A DNA stretch of 64,000 nucleotides from Trissonchulus latispiculum (taxonomy: Eukaryota > Nematoda > Enoplea > Enoplida > Ironidae), in NCBI GenBank assembly GCA_030248195.1, contig JASAND010032022.1, positions 1-64,000 of the forward strand. Reading direction: 5' to 3'. Shown piece after piece: positions 9,252 to 21,936 of this stretch. Made by a program: the position numbers and the translations under genes. Each line of letters begins with the position of its first letter. Within the stretch, counting starts at the first letter, position 1. The notes under the pieces were generated by a model. The model was not told the DNA's origin. It was given only the letters and a program-made list of their open reading frames with translations, and did not search any database.

Positions 9252-12200
9252 TGTTTAAATACTGTTTTTGCCGGTTCTTATCTTGCATGTTGTGGTTGTG
9301 AGCTTTGTAGATGTTTATTGGGGCCAATCTTTGTATTAGAATTTCAATAGTTTCCTAGTGCTATTCTTATCCGTTTATTTCGTATCTAGACAATTAGTGG
9401 GTTGGGAAACAGAGCTCTGTGCTTTAGTTTCTATAGTAAACTTCCATATGGCTTAAGTGTTTTCTAAATTTTATTTTGAAGAATTGGACAATTTAAACAT
9501 TCTTAGTGGAAATTTTTGTGGATAGCTCGATCCAGTGCAATCCAAAGCCCTGAAGGCGAAGGGGTATAATGAAGTATTAGTCTTTTGGTGGAAATTAATA
9601 AATTAGAATATGTTTTGTTGGCTGGTTTAATTTATTAATTGCTGACTAGTGGTTGTTTTAGCCGATTCTTGCACCAGCAAAGCAGCGGAGTTTGGTAAAG
9701 CGTGGATCTAAATGGCGAATGCAGTTGAGATTTGACAATTTACGTGGTTAAATTTCAAATATTTTATTAGGATTTTCATTTATTCCGGACTTTATTTGGT
9801 AGCCTTAGCCCGGAGCTTATCAGCTTTTTCGAAAGAACTGACCCGCTGCCTGCCTTTGTTATTATTTGATTGCGTGCTAAAATGTGATATACTGTTATCC
9901 TTAACCCTTACTGTTTGAAATTATTTTTGCTGGTCTTTTTTCCTAATAATTGTGCAGCTTGTGTCGATAAGAATTAGAGCTTATTTTGAAGCACGGTTTC
10001 TAATGTTTTATTCATAGCAAGAGGACGTCATACTAAAAGGGTGACGATTGTTATTCGGGACATGATCTGAGTGATGAATTTGGCCACCAGACATGATCTG
10101 CACGATAACGGCTCGCCTCCCTATTCAACTGAGCACCTAGTAAACTCAACAAAACTGAATTCCCAGTTCACAATTGTGTACGCACGTTCACTCATATGTA
10201 CGAAGCTAAAAATGACGAGGCTGCTGATGCGACGTTTTGGACATCGACACGTAAAGTATAGGTGAGTGAGCATGGACAATTGTATACTGCCTATTCATAG
10301 TTATTCTGTACTGTTGCTACTAGCATTACATCAATTAATGCTCTCAGCTCTTACGCTAACGTCTGAAACATTTAATTGTACTACGAGTAAGTGGTAGTGG
10401 TGTCACCTATTTGTTTGTGTTTTAATCTTAGTCGCATGTTGCTTGCCCCCCTACCAAATAAGATAATGAGTTTCTTGTAGACTGAGTTGCACTGCACTCA
10501 TAGCATTACTTACGTTTATAACTGCGATATACAAGAAATTATTTGCATAAATTATAAACTACTTGCAACATGCAACTAGCTACAGCCTGTGAACCGGCCT
10601 TTTACTTTTAAGAAATATTTTGAGTTTATTTCTTTCAGATGTGTTTCGTTTGTTAATTTTTAATATAGTGGTTTTCAGTTGTAAACTGTTGATTCAGTTA
10701 ATTTCGTTTGTGTGTGTGTGAACTGTTTCTTAGTCTGTATTTTGCTTGCGTAACTGTGCTATAAAAACAATTAGTTTTATCTGTTATGTTTGTTTTCTGT
10801 TTATATGCTTTTTATTCTACGTACACACACAGTGTAATCTAGTATTTTTGTGCTTACCGGATTTGGGACCTTGCTTGATACGTATATAAATGTATTCAGT
10901 TTCGTATAAATTATATTTTATTCCGATGTATTTATTGTGATTTGTCTTTGTTGTTTATGTATGTTTGCCTAAAATTCCAGTGTTGATTTTTTATGTTTTT
11001 ATGCTGTTTGGTTGGTTGATTGATGAATCGTTTTTGGGTTGCTAGTGGCTTAAAGTTCTGGTAACTTGGCAACTTTTCTGTCGCTTTTATTTACCTCTGT
11101 ACTCGGTTGGAGTTGAAATTTTATCACAATGTAAGAGCTGGTTAGGTGGGTTCGGGTACCCGTCTAAACCTTGCTAAAATCTGAGTCCAGAATAAATGTT
11201 TGAAATTGAAAGAAACTTCTTAAATCGGGCATTATTGAGCCAAAAATGAAAGTTTATGACGGATTCAGCTACTATTGTTATTGTAGCATCTTTGTTGGGG
11301 ATGTGCTTTTGGAACTCCCGAATCTAAGCACGCATGAACTGTGCTTGAAGTTGTGCTTGTGCTAATGGCTAGCTGTAGGGATTTAACTGTGACAAAATGC
11401 TGTTGCTGTTTGTGCAAGACTCTTTTGTGATAAATGTATTGACGTTATATCGTTTTGTCAAAGCTGTATATTATTGCTGTACCTATTTTCTATAACACGG
11501 TTATTAGTTTTATAATGAAATGTTAGGATAATTATTGTGCTTTCTTTGCTGCTCCCTATATTGCTGGCTCTGTTACTGTTGCGATTTTTTGTAGTTGTTG
11601 TGAGCTATGTGAGATTTATGTATGTAATGTATGTTCGCATATAACTTTAGTAAAATCACGCGTCGGTATTTATTTGTGGTTTTGGTGAATCTAGGTCGAG
11701 TTAGTGTGAATGAAACCCATCCTTTGTGAGAGCTTATGTCCATTGCAATCTGTTTACTAAAACGCAACACAGAAGCTGTTGTTGTAGAGGCTCCGTTTTA
11801 GCATAGCTATAAGCTAGCACAACATGCCGCTCCACAGGCTGAAAACAGCGGAATTGGAACAGTATGAGCACTTACGTCCTTTTACCACAACATCTATTAC
11901 ACACCCTAATATAACGTCGAAGTCAAATTTCCGATCTGGCAATTTGGCGCAAGTGGATCCAATCAATAATTATGCAAATTAATCGATGACTGCGTGAAAA
12001 TATTCGGATAATTATATGCTGACATTATTCTACGGTCTTCTCAGTTTAAATTGTTGAAGATTTCAAGTTATTATCTCAAGGATTCAGTTCGGGAGCTCAG
12101 TTCAAAGAAGCCTAAAATTTTCAAACGCCCGTTTCTCGAAAAAATGAAAAATCGTTTACGCCCTTTTGCCAGAACAGTCGCGATATGTAACTGAGTGTCC

Positions 12201-13062
12201 TGTGTGCAGGTTTATGTTTGGAGTTTGCGGTTTCGCTTGTGTTTCTTTGTTATCGAACTGAAATTCTGTACATGGAAGCCAAGTTTCTAAGGTTTTCATT
12301 GTATAATTCGACATGGATACCACCCTTGCCGTAATAATTTGTCTTGGTTGCATTAATAGCTAGAGCTGTCTTTGTTTGCATTTGTGCAGATTATGTAGGT
12401 ACAGTTGACAGAACGGAATGTTGTTTTTATTTTGGGCTAATAGTGCTGCGAGAACAGACGAAATGTCCTGATGTGTTCAGTGTAAGAGCTAGTAAAGTGC
12501 TAAGTAAACTGCAAATTCTTTATCAAAGTGATTGTATGTATCCTTTGCTAAAACTAACAAAAAGGAATTTTCAATTCAGACAGGGTGGTTGGTAACTTCA
12601 AAATTTAGTAGCATTTGTACACAGTGAGAGAGACTGCTGTTTTGATATATATGGAAGCGGACACCTTTTTAGCAGCATGTTTCAATTTTCTGTGGGCTGG
12701 CCTTTCCAGCTCAAGGATCCGGTGAACGTTGCATCCGGTCGGCTAAAGTATAAGCTGAAGTATGAAATTTGAAGGACAGGACAATGCCGTGAACAAGAAT
12801 GTGATGTTAAAAGGCAGGCATAGGCGCATGTATCCGGAATTGACCATGGTCAATGTTAAGATAAAAATTAAAAATCACTTTTTACTAGGTTTTGTTTGAT
12901 CCACTTGCCCGCTTCGCTTGAAGCCTTTAGTTTATTGTAGTTCTGTGAAATTAAAGCACCGGCTGTGAAGTATCTATTGTGAAGTTGGCTGGCACGTACA
13001 GGAAAGCTAAATTGTATTGATTTGTGTTAGCAAGTGTACATAGTGCATAAGAATATGATGAA
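9252..13062. other. Non-coding stretch, nothing recognised
   Basis: AT-rich sequence with only short random ORFs. No conserved protein, RNA gene or clear transposon end was seen. A GGTGAGT donor-like string near 10261 follows a short ORF that has no recognisable similarity, so I do not call an exon there. Confidence 0.4.
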
Positions 13063-13771
13063 TTATAAGCGCGACACGTCCTCTGCTCGCTAACGGTTTA
13101 CCCTCCCCCCGCAAATTGGACCCTTCACTTCAAATAAATTTGTGCGTTATGTTTGTGTTTTAAAGCTCAAAAACACAACTATATGTAATGAAGTTGCTAG
13201 GATCCAGAGTCAGAAAACGCTCTGCTCTCCGGTCTAGTGCCAGAAATCGCTCTGCACTTGATTACACGGAAGGTCAGCACGTCCACTTAGGAAAGTAGAC
13301 TTAGGCACCGGATCTCCGAAAGGTGGTGTTCCAAAATCAGAGATTCCCTGCAGCCAACTTTTGTAGGGGTCTTCTTCGTGAGTTCGTTTGTTGCACTGGA
13401 TTCCAGCTGATCAGCAAGAGGGGTCAGCACTTGCTTGGATTTGATCGCTGGATTGATGATGAATCTTCTGTTTCCTGACCAGAACTTACCTTTGAGTAGT
13501 CCTGATCCAATCCTTAGGCTAACGCGCCTGACTTTCAGAGACAATCGCGCCTCTCTGTTAAACTCTGAGACTCTAAGTCTGACACACCAATTATTTATTA
13601 CACCTGTTACAGGTATGATGGGTACACGCTTTGGCAAGATTACAAATTACAATACAGAATGCGTTACTAACAGGGGTCGTTACAAACTGTGCGAAACAGA
13701 TACAATTACAGATCAGTACAGTGTACAATTTACTGTACCAGGGTTGCCAGTTACCCTCTTTAGGTTATTAT

Positions 13772-16700
13772 TAATATTATCCTAATTTAGGATAATATTA
13801 CCCAGGTTACAGGTTTTAGGTTAGGGACAAGGTTCAGTGTTACCTCTTCTTCTTCCTTTTCTCAAACTCTGTCTTTCCTACCTAATTATTACACTGTCTC
13901 CAACTCTCTACTAACCAAGTACCTATATGCTTTCTCGTGCGCCTATATGCTTGTGCTGTGCGACTCTTTATCCGTCCTTACACACGGATTATCAAACTGC
14001 AAATCAGCAAACTACAAACAAACAATTATTAACTAAGATAAACCTGGGGTCGGTCTATGGGTGAGTCCCCGAATCGTTGGACACTGCTTTCCCGAAGGTC
14101 CGCTCCAACACCTAGACAGGGTTACTGTACGGAACTGGCTTTTTGAGGAAATAGAGAAAATGGGGAGTCACCTGGTTCTGCCTTACTTATTCCTGATTAA
14201 TGAAATTTAAACAACTACAACTACAAGGTTCAATAGCACTGATGGCTTCTTCGGTCTTCAGGCTGGCAGTTGGCTCTGGCTGAATGCTAAGCTCAAGCCA
14301 GAGACGAGGGGAGCATAGCTCCGGAACCGGCAACGATGAATAGGGTGAAACTGGCCATTTTAGACGAAAGGTTCAAAAGACAACAGGTTTATAGTACTTT
14401 CAGAAAGGTTTTGGTTTCCCAACTTGAAATCAGGTGCCTGCGAAGTCGTCTCTGTTCTTGACCCTAGCTGCGGTCTAAATCCACAATGTACCTACAGTGA
14501 TAGGTTCCACGAATGATAGGCTACTGACAAGGTTCACTTCCTGGGGATCACTTCCGGATCCAACAATCTTAGATAAGCACAAATTGACTCTGACCACTGG
14601 TTCCACGACAAGACTGAACGCTTCCACTGACTGCTCCAAACTGGATAGCTCACGACTTCGAATCCGGATCAGCGACTGTCCGCGCACCTGAATCAAAGTG
14701 GTTAAAACCCATTAGTACAAGAATATGGTGCGGGAATCGAACCCAGCAACCATTACTCGTTCCTTTGCTTTCCAGGCCCAAAATGTGCATTTTGGGCCCC
14801 ATTTGAACTTGCAACTTGAAGAATTGACTAAAAACCGCTGATTATTGCCTGTTTGACAATACTAACCGTTTCTGGTAACTTCTTGTCACCCATTGGGCCT
14901 TCCTGGCCTCTGTTAACTCGTATTATCAGAATTTAGTTAAACTTGCCGTAATTTCCGGCTTGAATGAACGGATTCGTAAGTTTTCCATCTTGGGCCCGGC
15001 TGGGCCTAACTGAACTGGAAATTAGACGAAACGTTCTTGAGAAATGTACACATACTGTGCTGTTTGCGGCCTATATTCAGACTTCATTTGCTTTTGTCCT
15101 TTCCTTGCACAGACCGGCCTTCTAGGGCCATTTTAACATGAAAAGCACTGATTCTAGCTGAATTTTGTATAATCTTCAGAGCAACCTATAATACTGGCTA
15201 ATATTAACGTTTTCGGCCTGTGACTGGCCTGATTTTGTTGATTTGTCACGGGAATTGGGTTCATTTCCCGTGACCCAAAGATTACATCAAACACATGCTC
15301 GAAACTGGACGTTTTGTGGTGCATTTCTGATATTGGAAGATGGTCACCTGCTAAATACTTGCAGTAATTGCCTTAACTAATGCCTACCTACCTACCTACT
15401 CATGTTAACTAACTAAAGCCTACGTAATATTAATGTTAACTTACAATTACCTGGTGTTTTAATGTAAAATCCTCATTAATTATTTATTTGCAGATTTGGG
15501 GCTGAAACAACAAACTTAAAAATAAAACCTACTGGCTGACTGTGAGTGAGTTTTCGCAGATGATTAGTTTTAGTCAGTTTAAGCAAAAAGGCAAAAACTC
15601 ACTCACTCACTATCTCAGCAGCCATTCTACGCAGTCCCTACTTACCGACCTACCGACCTACCGAACTACGTCTACTTCTAAATCTACCTATCCCTTATCC
15701 TAGTGCCCTAACAGGGGACGTGCCGAACCGCTATTCGATCCGGTGCTGGCAACCCCAGCAGCCAGCCGAGCGGAAGTCGCGCAAACTACCACCCTTTCAC
15801 ACGAGCACATAGTTGTATTCGTGCAAAACTGACATATAAATTAACAAAATTTTGATGAAAACGAATTTAAGTAAAAGTTACATATTCTTGTAGAGCTCGA
15901 AAAGTTGAACATTTTTTGTGCTTACAGCACCAAAAAATGTTAAGTAAATAGTGAGAAAAACATAATTAAAGTTTGTTCCTACATATGCATAATTAGCACA
16001 TCTAATGTATTAATTAAATGCACACGCGCTGGGTTGCTAAATTGCTTCCTTATATAGGCGGGCTTAAACTTGTTCTAACTGTAGCCCGTGTAGCTCAAAT
16101 GGATGAGCACTGGATCTATTAATCCAGAGGACCTGAGTTCGAACCTCAGCACGGGCCTACTTCTTTTCCTTTTAGTTTGGCCCGTCTTTTGGCCTCTTAC
16201 ATGGGACTTTATGTGATTACGGTAACGACTAACGACCGTGAACCCATGCTAGTTTTTAAACCAAGCCCATTGATACCCCTCTCTTAACTAAACCCAACTA
16301 TTTCCCAATTATTAAAAACTTCAGCTAATTAATACAACAAAACTGCAGACATTTTCATATCTAATACTAAATAAACTACTAGTCCGCTAATCGGATGTCT
16401 ATCGCGTAAAACTAAACTGTAATTAATTTCATAATAATTTAGATTATTCTGTTATGGCCCTGATTCGGCTATTTCTGGATTCCATGAATGCGGCTCATCC
16501 GTCCCCTAATCGCAGGGCAACCTACACGGATGACCGGAAATCCAGCAGGTCTGGCAGGCCTAATTGGGGGTCCCCGTGACCCTAGGCTGCCAAACCTGCC
16601 TAAATCGCCAAAATTACCCTTATTTTTCATACACATTTCTACGACTTTCACTCCCAAAATTAGTACTTTCACAGCGCTTACACATCCAACCAGCAAACAT

Positions 16701-18900
16701 TACTGTTTATAATTTATCTAAGTTTTGGGTCCAAATTGCTACTCAATTTGGCCCTATTTTCCTGTCTACTATCTGAACATTTTACTCATTCACTCTGGCA
16801 GTCCCAATACCCTTATCAAACAAAGGGGGTTTACATGGTATGCCCTCATTCACACTCACAATCACACACTTTCGGATTCACAATTCACACTGCACAAGAG
16901 AGGCTAACCTTGAAACCTCACGCTCCATGAGGGGTTTACTCAAGGAGCCACTTACGTAAATTTGGGGGGTCTCATTCACACTACAAATTACAATAATATT
17001 GACACAGACGATTACACAGACATAATACGTCCTAACAACTCCCTAACGAGACCTACCTACTTATAGTATGCATATTTTCCGCCCTAATTCTGGATGAACT
17101 TTGATTCACGTCTTCCAGTATTTTACTTTAGACTTTGGGACTTGATAACTTTGATAAAAGAAAATTTTGTTGGGTTTTAGAAACTTTGGTTATTTGAATT
17201 GCGAACGGAACGAGTAATAATTGCTTAGGCAATTATTACTAAAGAAACAGATCACACAGACATTTTCCGCTAAGGACAGCTTTAAATTAATTAAATTAAC
17301 ACTGGGAATTCGGCCATTCCCTTTAAAACAACTTGATAATTAGTAATTAAAACGATTCTGAGTTTTAATGCCTACTGATTTTTTGGATAAGCCGAACCAC
17401 ACAAAATTACAGTTCACAATCACAATACACAGTTACAGACAATTTGGTTAGCTTCAGTAGCGCCTACTTTGCAAATATGGCCGGCAATTCCTAATTGCCG
17501 GCTGTGAGGAGAAACAGTCCCTAAATTAACTCAGTTCTGAATATGAGGTCATGACCAAGGGACCCCCTATCTCAACTTAGGGGTGGGTCCCCACTCAAAA
17601 TCCCAATTCATTATTACAACCCCAAAAAACATCAATACATATAGAATATTTGGGCATAAGCCCCTATTAAAAAATGAAAGGCCACTTGGGCCGTGGCTTG
17701 GTTGAATACAGTTAATTTTAAACAAGGCCCGAAGGCCACAAAAAGTGAAAGTTTTAGGCCAAAAGGCCTCCTAAAAGTCCCTAAAAGTGCGTTCCTAAAG
17801 TGCAGATCCTGGCCGAGCATAGTGCGCTCATGTGGCCCTCAACGTGCGGTGTTCGTCGTGTGCGCTCAGTTCATCCCTTCTGACCAGTGTGGGTCAGAAG
17901 GGGCCCCTAACTCGAGTCCTAACCGGGGTGAGCACGTCTTTTATTCCCGGCCAAAACGCTGGCACAACGGGAAGACGTGCTAGTTATAGGGGGGAGGTAA
18001 GCGACCGCTCTCGGCCGAGTCTCAGACGAACACTGAGAAAGATTTGAAAATTTCCAGTGAGCTGACAGGAGTCTGACAGCTCACTGGTGTTTACTTTGCT
18101 GGCGGATTTCTTTTGATTTTATTGGAGCTTCTAGAATTGTCTGGAAGCTCCCTATGTTAAAGCGTGTGCCCAACTCGGGCTGGCCACGCGGCTGGTCCGT
18201 TGGAGGGGAGATTAACGAGAAAATGGAGTTATTACCCTCCAACTGACCCTAATTTTGATTTATTTCCCAAGCTGAATTTTGGGAAACTTTGCAGACTTTT
18301 TGGTTACCACGTAAAGGTAACCAAAGGGGAAATTTCTGGCTTTAAAAATAAAGTTAAAAGAATTGAAAAACAAAATTGTATAAAATAAAGGCCACTCGGG
18401 GCCGAGTATGGAAAATTAAATATTAATTGCCAATTTGGCCGCATTATTTAGTAAAATTTGTGTTTATTATTTTTAGGCCTTCCCTTGTCTCCAAGCCCCT
18501 TTCTTTCTTTTTGGACTTGACCTTTCGGCCGTAGACAAGGGAAGCCGCCCGTTGATCCCAGCAACAATTGTCCTTCCTCGCCAAGACTCTAAGTCTAGCT
18601 GGAAAAGAAACGGAAGGGCAATTGTTGCGTAAAAATATGCATACTAATAGCTACGTAATTTTTCAGAAAATATGAACTAGATATTATTACTCTACGTACC
18701 TAACTACCTAAGACTAACACTTTTCTTTTCTTTTAAATTATTGGGGAGGGAGTTAAGCCCCCTCCGAACGTACTTTCACACCGTATGTATGTGTTAAATC
18801 CTTCTCTGCGAGGCAAGTCTCTGCTGGGAGAGAGCCAGCAGAGGCTCTGGGGGTGTGAATGGAAACATGAATGGGCGTAACCTCACACATAGTTACGCAT
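13772..18900. repeat. Cluster of perfect or near-perfect short hairpins
   Basis: Stem-loops read directly: 13772-13800 (14 bp, 1-nt loop), 14775-14798 (11 bp), 15245-15274 (10 bp), 15542-15606 (13 bp), 17213-17240 (12 bp, TTAG loop), 17480-17502 (10 bp, 3-nt loop), 17875-17902 (11 bp), 17931-17981 (10 bp), 18054-18087 (11 bp), 18124-18151 (8 bp), 18299-18325 (10 bp), 18479-18544 (12 bp), 18561-18628 (17 bp with one G-T), 18819-18843 (9 bp). Stems are often GC-rich in an AT-rich setting. No shared primary sequence unites them. Confidence 0.75.
16084..16157 (+). tRNA. tRNA-like gene, possible Asn(AUU) with an 8-nt anticodon loop
   Basis: A cloverleaf can be drawn. Acceptor GCCCGTG pairs with CACGGGC; D-stem GCTC pairs with GAGC; anticodon stem CTGGA pairs with TCCAG; T-stem CTGAG pairs with CTCAG around TTCGAAC. 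Internal promoter boxes A and B fit. The anticodon loop TCTATTAA is 8 nt instead of 7. Taking the T before ATT as position 33 gives anticodon ATT (Asn), but the extra base makes identity uncertain. It may be a functional tRNA gene, a decayed copy, or the head of a tRNA-derived SINE. It lies in the middle of the 6.9-kb TIR element. Confidence 0.65.
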
Positions 18901-19940
18901 TGTTGTAAGGTCACCCAAGGCCAATATTACAAAATTAAAATGTAACTAATCAAAACTTCTTTTACTTATAACTTTCGCAATATTGGGAGTTAGGCGACCG
19001 GGTTTGGAGTTTTAGAATCAGCAGAGAATTGCCTTTCAGATAAAACCAACTTATATTTTGACCAAAAATATGACTAATTAACTAATTATCGCCTAGGCCT
19101 AACTAATGCAAATTGAGCCTAATTAACACCTATGAACACTAATTAACATTATTCCATGCTATTAATGGACAGATTATGACCTTATTTTGACCCATCTTCC
19201 AATATTCGCACTTGTTAACTGCGTGAAACGTTTTTGACTCGGTGTTTCTGGCTAAATAGTTGATTATAAAACAACTTCTTTCTTTGAACTTATTTTCCGT
19301 GATGATTTTCAGCTATTTTAATCTGTTTCTAAGTGATTTCCTGACAATGTGAGGCCTTATTCGTGGCCTGGGAAGAGTAACGACTCCTCCATTATACGGA
19401 AAACCGTATTGGGGCCTATTACTGACCCGGGAAGGGTAACGACCCCTCCATTACTGACTGATAGCCTACCTAAGCTTCCTTAAACTACGTTCCACTGAGA
19501 TTCTATTCCATTTTCGTGTCATTCGCGTTAAAGTCGTGCTAACTCTAGCCTTATTCTTCTTATTTACGCTAGAACCTATGTCCCTAATAATGAGTTTCTG
19601 GGGGGTTTCACACTGACTGGCAACTCTGGTAACTGCAGAACAGTTACTTTATACATTGCTTGGACGTTTCACAGTTCACATCAAGATTTCACAAGCACAC
19701 CACTCATTAAGAGCTCAAATCAATTCCATCAAGAATCACAATCTCCCAGAAGTTGAGCTTTTCCCTGTACATTTTAGGGTTCATTTCGCCTTTTCCATTA
19801 CATATAGACAGTTGGTTCAATAATGCGTCTGTTTCGAGCTTTCGAACATATGCATAGCGGCCAAAATTTTTTGAAGTGAAGGGTCCAATTTGCGGGGGGG
19901 GGTCAGCCGTTAGGATGCAGAGGATGTGTCACGCTTATAA

Positions 19941-20712
19941 TACATAGAGTATGACAGACAGCTGTCATACTCTTATCTATTATGTACTCTTGATGTAAAT
20001 CAGTCAAGAACGCCATGCTTTTCGGTTACTTCGGTCTAAATTCATCAGCTGGGTTGGAGAGAAGTTTGTTGGGAGTAAGAAGGTGTTCTATAGTTTTGGT
20101 CTGGCTAGGTTATGATTTTGGACATTGGGGAAGCTGACGGTGTCTGGTTTTCGTGGTTCTTGTGCAAAATTGATGCTTGCCCAGTCATCTCTCAAATTAT
20201 AATTTGTTGCTCGTCCGTCCAATATTGCTCTAACCGAACTTATGATCCTTAGATAGTCATCAAATCCTGGACTGCTCCAAAAAATGTTTAAGCTGCGGAA
20301 TAGCAGAAAGTTAAATCTAATTTTTGAATGGGAATTCAGTACCTTCTGCTGCAGTCCACGGCAAATCTTACCCTAATCAAGAGGAGACACAGAAACAGCT
20401 TTATTTACTCTCGTAAGTTCAGACTTTGCAGAGTTTATTACCTTTTTAGAGATATGATCCGTAACTACCTATTTAGATTTAATTTTTCGTTTGGGCTTTT
20501 TGGACTCTTGGGGATTGTAGCTTTTCTGAAACCGTGACTACAAATATGAAGCTTTAATTTTTTGTTAGTGATTTTAGGGATTTCTTGGGATGGTGTTTGA
20601 GGCAGCTGCCGCCGGCCGGCGACAATCGAACGCTCGGCTGACGTCCAACCAGTGTCGTACAATACTTCCCCCCGTGATATTTTCCCCGTTTGCGTTCATT
20701 ACCGAGAACTGC
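19941..20712. other. Non-coding stretch, with a hairpin beside the 6.9-kb element
   Basis: An 11-bp perfect hairpin, GAGTATGACAG with CTGTCATACTC, lies just outside the right TIR (about 19947-19972). The rest is AT-rich with no recognised gene. A GC-rich block near 20590-20650 resembles one near 29870-29930, so it is probably a dispersed repeat. Confidence 0.4.
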
Positions 20713-21936
20713 TTAAGGGGGGGGTCGCTTTTTGGCCGATTTTTTGACCATCTCCGATTTTGCTCATTTTCACATATTTTGTAGTCCCAATGGGCCCTCA
20801 AAACAAGACAGGTGCATTTTGCGTAATATTGCTTCAATCGTTCTGTAGAGCCCTTCATAGGTGACCTTGACATGTGTTAAACATAGGAAAATAAAAAAGT
20901 TACGTTAAAAAGTTTGTGGCAGAAAAATATTTCGCTGTATGAAAGATACAGAGCTACAACCTTGTTGTTCATGCTAAGGACATATCAGAGAGTGCAAATA
21001 ACCCCTTTGGTACAATTCTGTTGAGTGTCGGATTTTTGGCGATTGTTCAAAATCAAAATTTTGTAAAAAGTGGTGCTTTTTGTACCACGAAAAACAGGAC
21101 CAGCGAAACATTTTCGCCTGCCCTACACGATTGACAAAAGCTACAGAAATCGCTTATAGATAGTTGCACTCTACGCATACACCGAATTCTTATGACAGTA
21201 GTTGCAAATTTCTACCATTTGTAATGCTCTCAAAAAACTTGCCACAAAATGTGCTAATTTTGCAAAAATCATCATTTTGCACAATTTTCTCTTTCTTTTA
21301 ATAATTTCTCACTCGTTACCCACTCGAAGGTCACCAAAAGTGGCACATAAAACTTTCAATGCCTGTCGGACATTGTGGTAAAGGCAAATGCTTGAAGGTA
21401 GAATTTTTCTGTCGTGTCCGGCTCCTTTGTTCTCTCATAGATCACAGAAGTCAATTTTTGAAATTTTCAAAATATAGACAAATTGGGTATCATTCGATAG
21501 CTACTGATGAGCTGAACAACTTCTCTAATAGAACTGTGTGTCTGAGATGTAGTATCTGAAGGTTAGAGCAAGTTAAAGTTTGAGGGCACAGTTAGCTGAA
21601 AAAGGCTCAGTTCACAATTGAAGAATGTACTGTGAACGACTGGCTGGATATCCCGGAGTAGTTTTAGTATTAAAATATTTGCCAATCCACAGAATTAATT
21701 TGCAATATTAGTTGACGCAAATTACGCTGCCGTTCTGTCTCAACACGACCTAGGAGGGCAAATAACAGTGATTTTCAAGTTTTCCAACTTTATAGCTGAA
21801 TATCTCTGCCACAGTTTGATTTCGAACTCTAATGTTTTGTCTTGTTTTTGAGAACATATGTACCTATGTTGTGTGTGAAAATGAGCGAAATCCGTGACTA
21901 TCGATTTTGACCCAAAGCGACCCCCCTCCTTATTAA
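20713..21936. mobile_element. TTAA-bounded TIR element, about 1.2 kb
   Basis: A TTAA plus G-run followed by GGTCGCTTT on the left is mirrored by AAAGCGACCCCCC and TTAA on the right. Related flanking text (ACCGAGAA near 20700 and repeated ACCGAGAA near 22010-22050) suggests it inserted into an older repeat. No ORF of note. Confidence 0.45.

Larger units (their letters stand above)
13063..19940. mobile_element. 6.9-kb non-coding TIR element
   Basis: Both ends carry the same roughly 75-80-bp inverted repeat. It starts TTATAAGCGYGACACRTCCTC and includes a C-tract followed by CGCAAATTGGACCCTTCACTTC (13112-13132, inverse 19873-19894). By eye it is about 80% identical between ends. TTATAA, itself a palindrome, lies at both extremities and may be the target duplication. 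There is no transposase ORF; the longest frames are about 116 codons and resemble nothing. The interior is unusually rich in short perfect stem-loops and holds a tRNA-like gene (16084-16157). It could be a large non-autonomous DNA transposon or two solitary small elements bracketing host DNA. Confidence 0.6.

Noticed and set aside
10071..10265. Possible exon ending at a GGTGAGT donor
   Set aside because: The 64-codon frame has no recognisable similarity and no convincing acceptor, and other frames are equally open.
13287..13785. Two 116-codon frames on opposite strands
   Set aside because: They are antisense to each other within a non-coding TIR unit and contain no domain or start signal.
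14728..14748. Second tRNA (B-box GGGTTCGATTCCC on the minus strand)
   Set aside because: Only the T-arm-like part is visible; no acceptor, D or anticodon stems could be paired.
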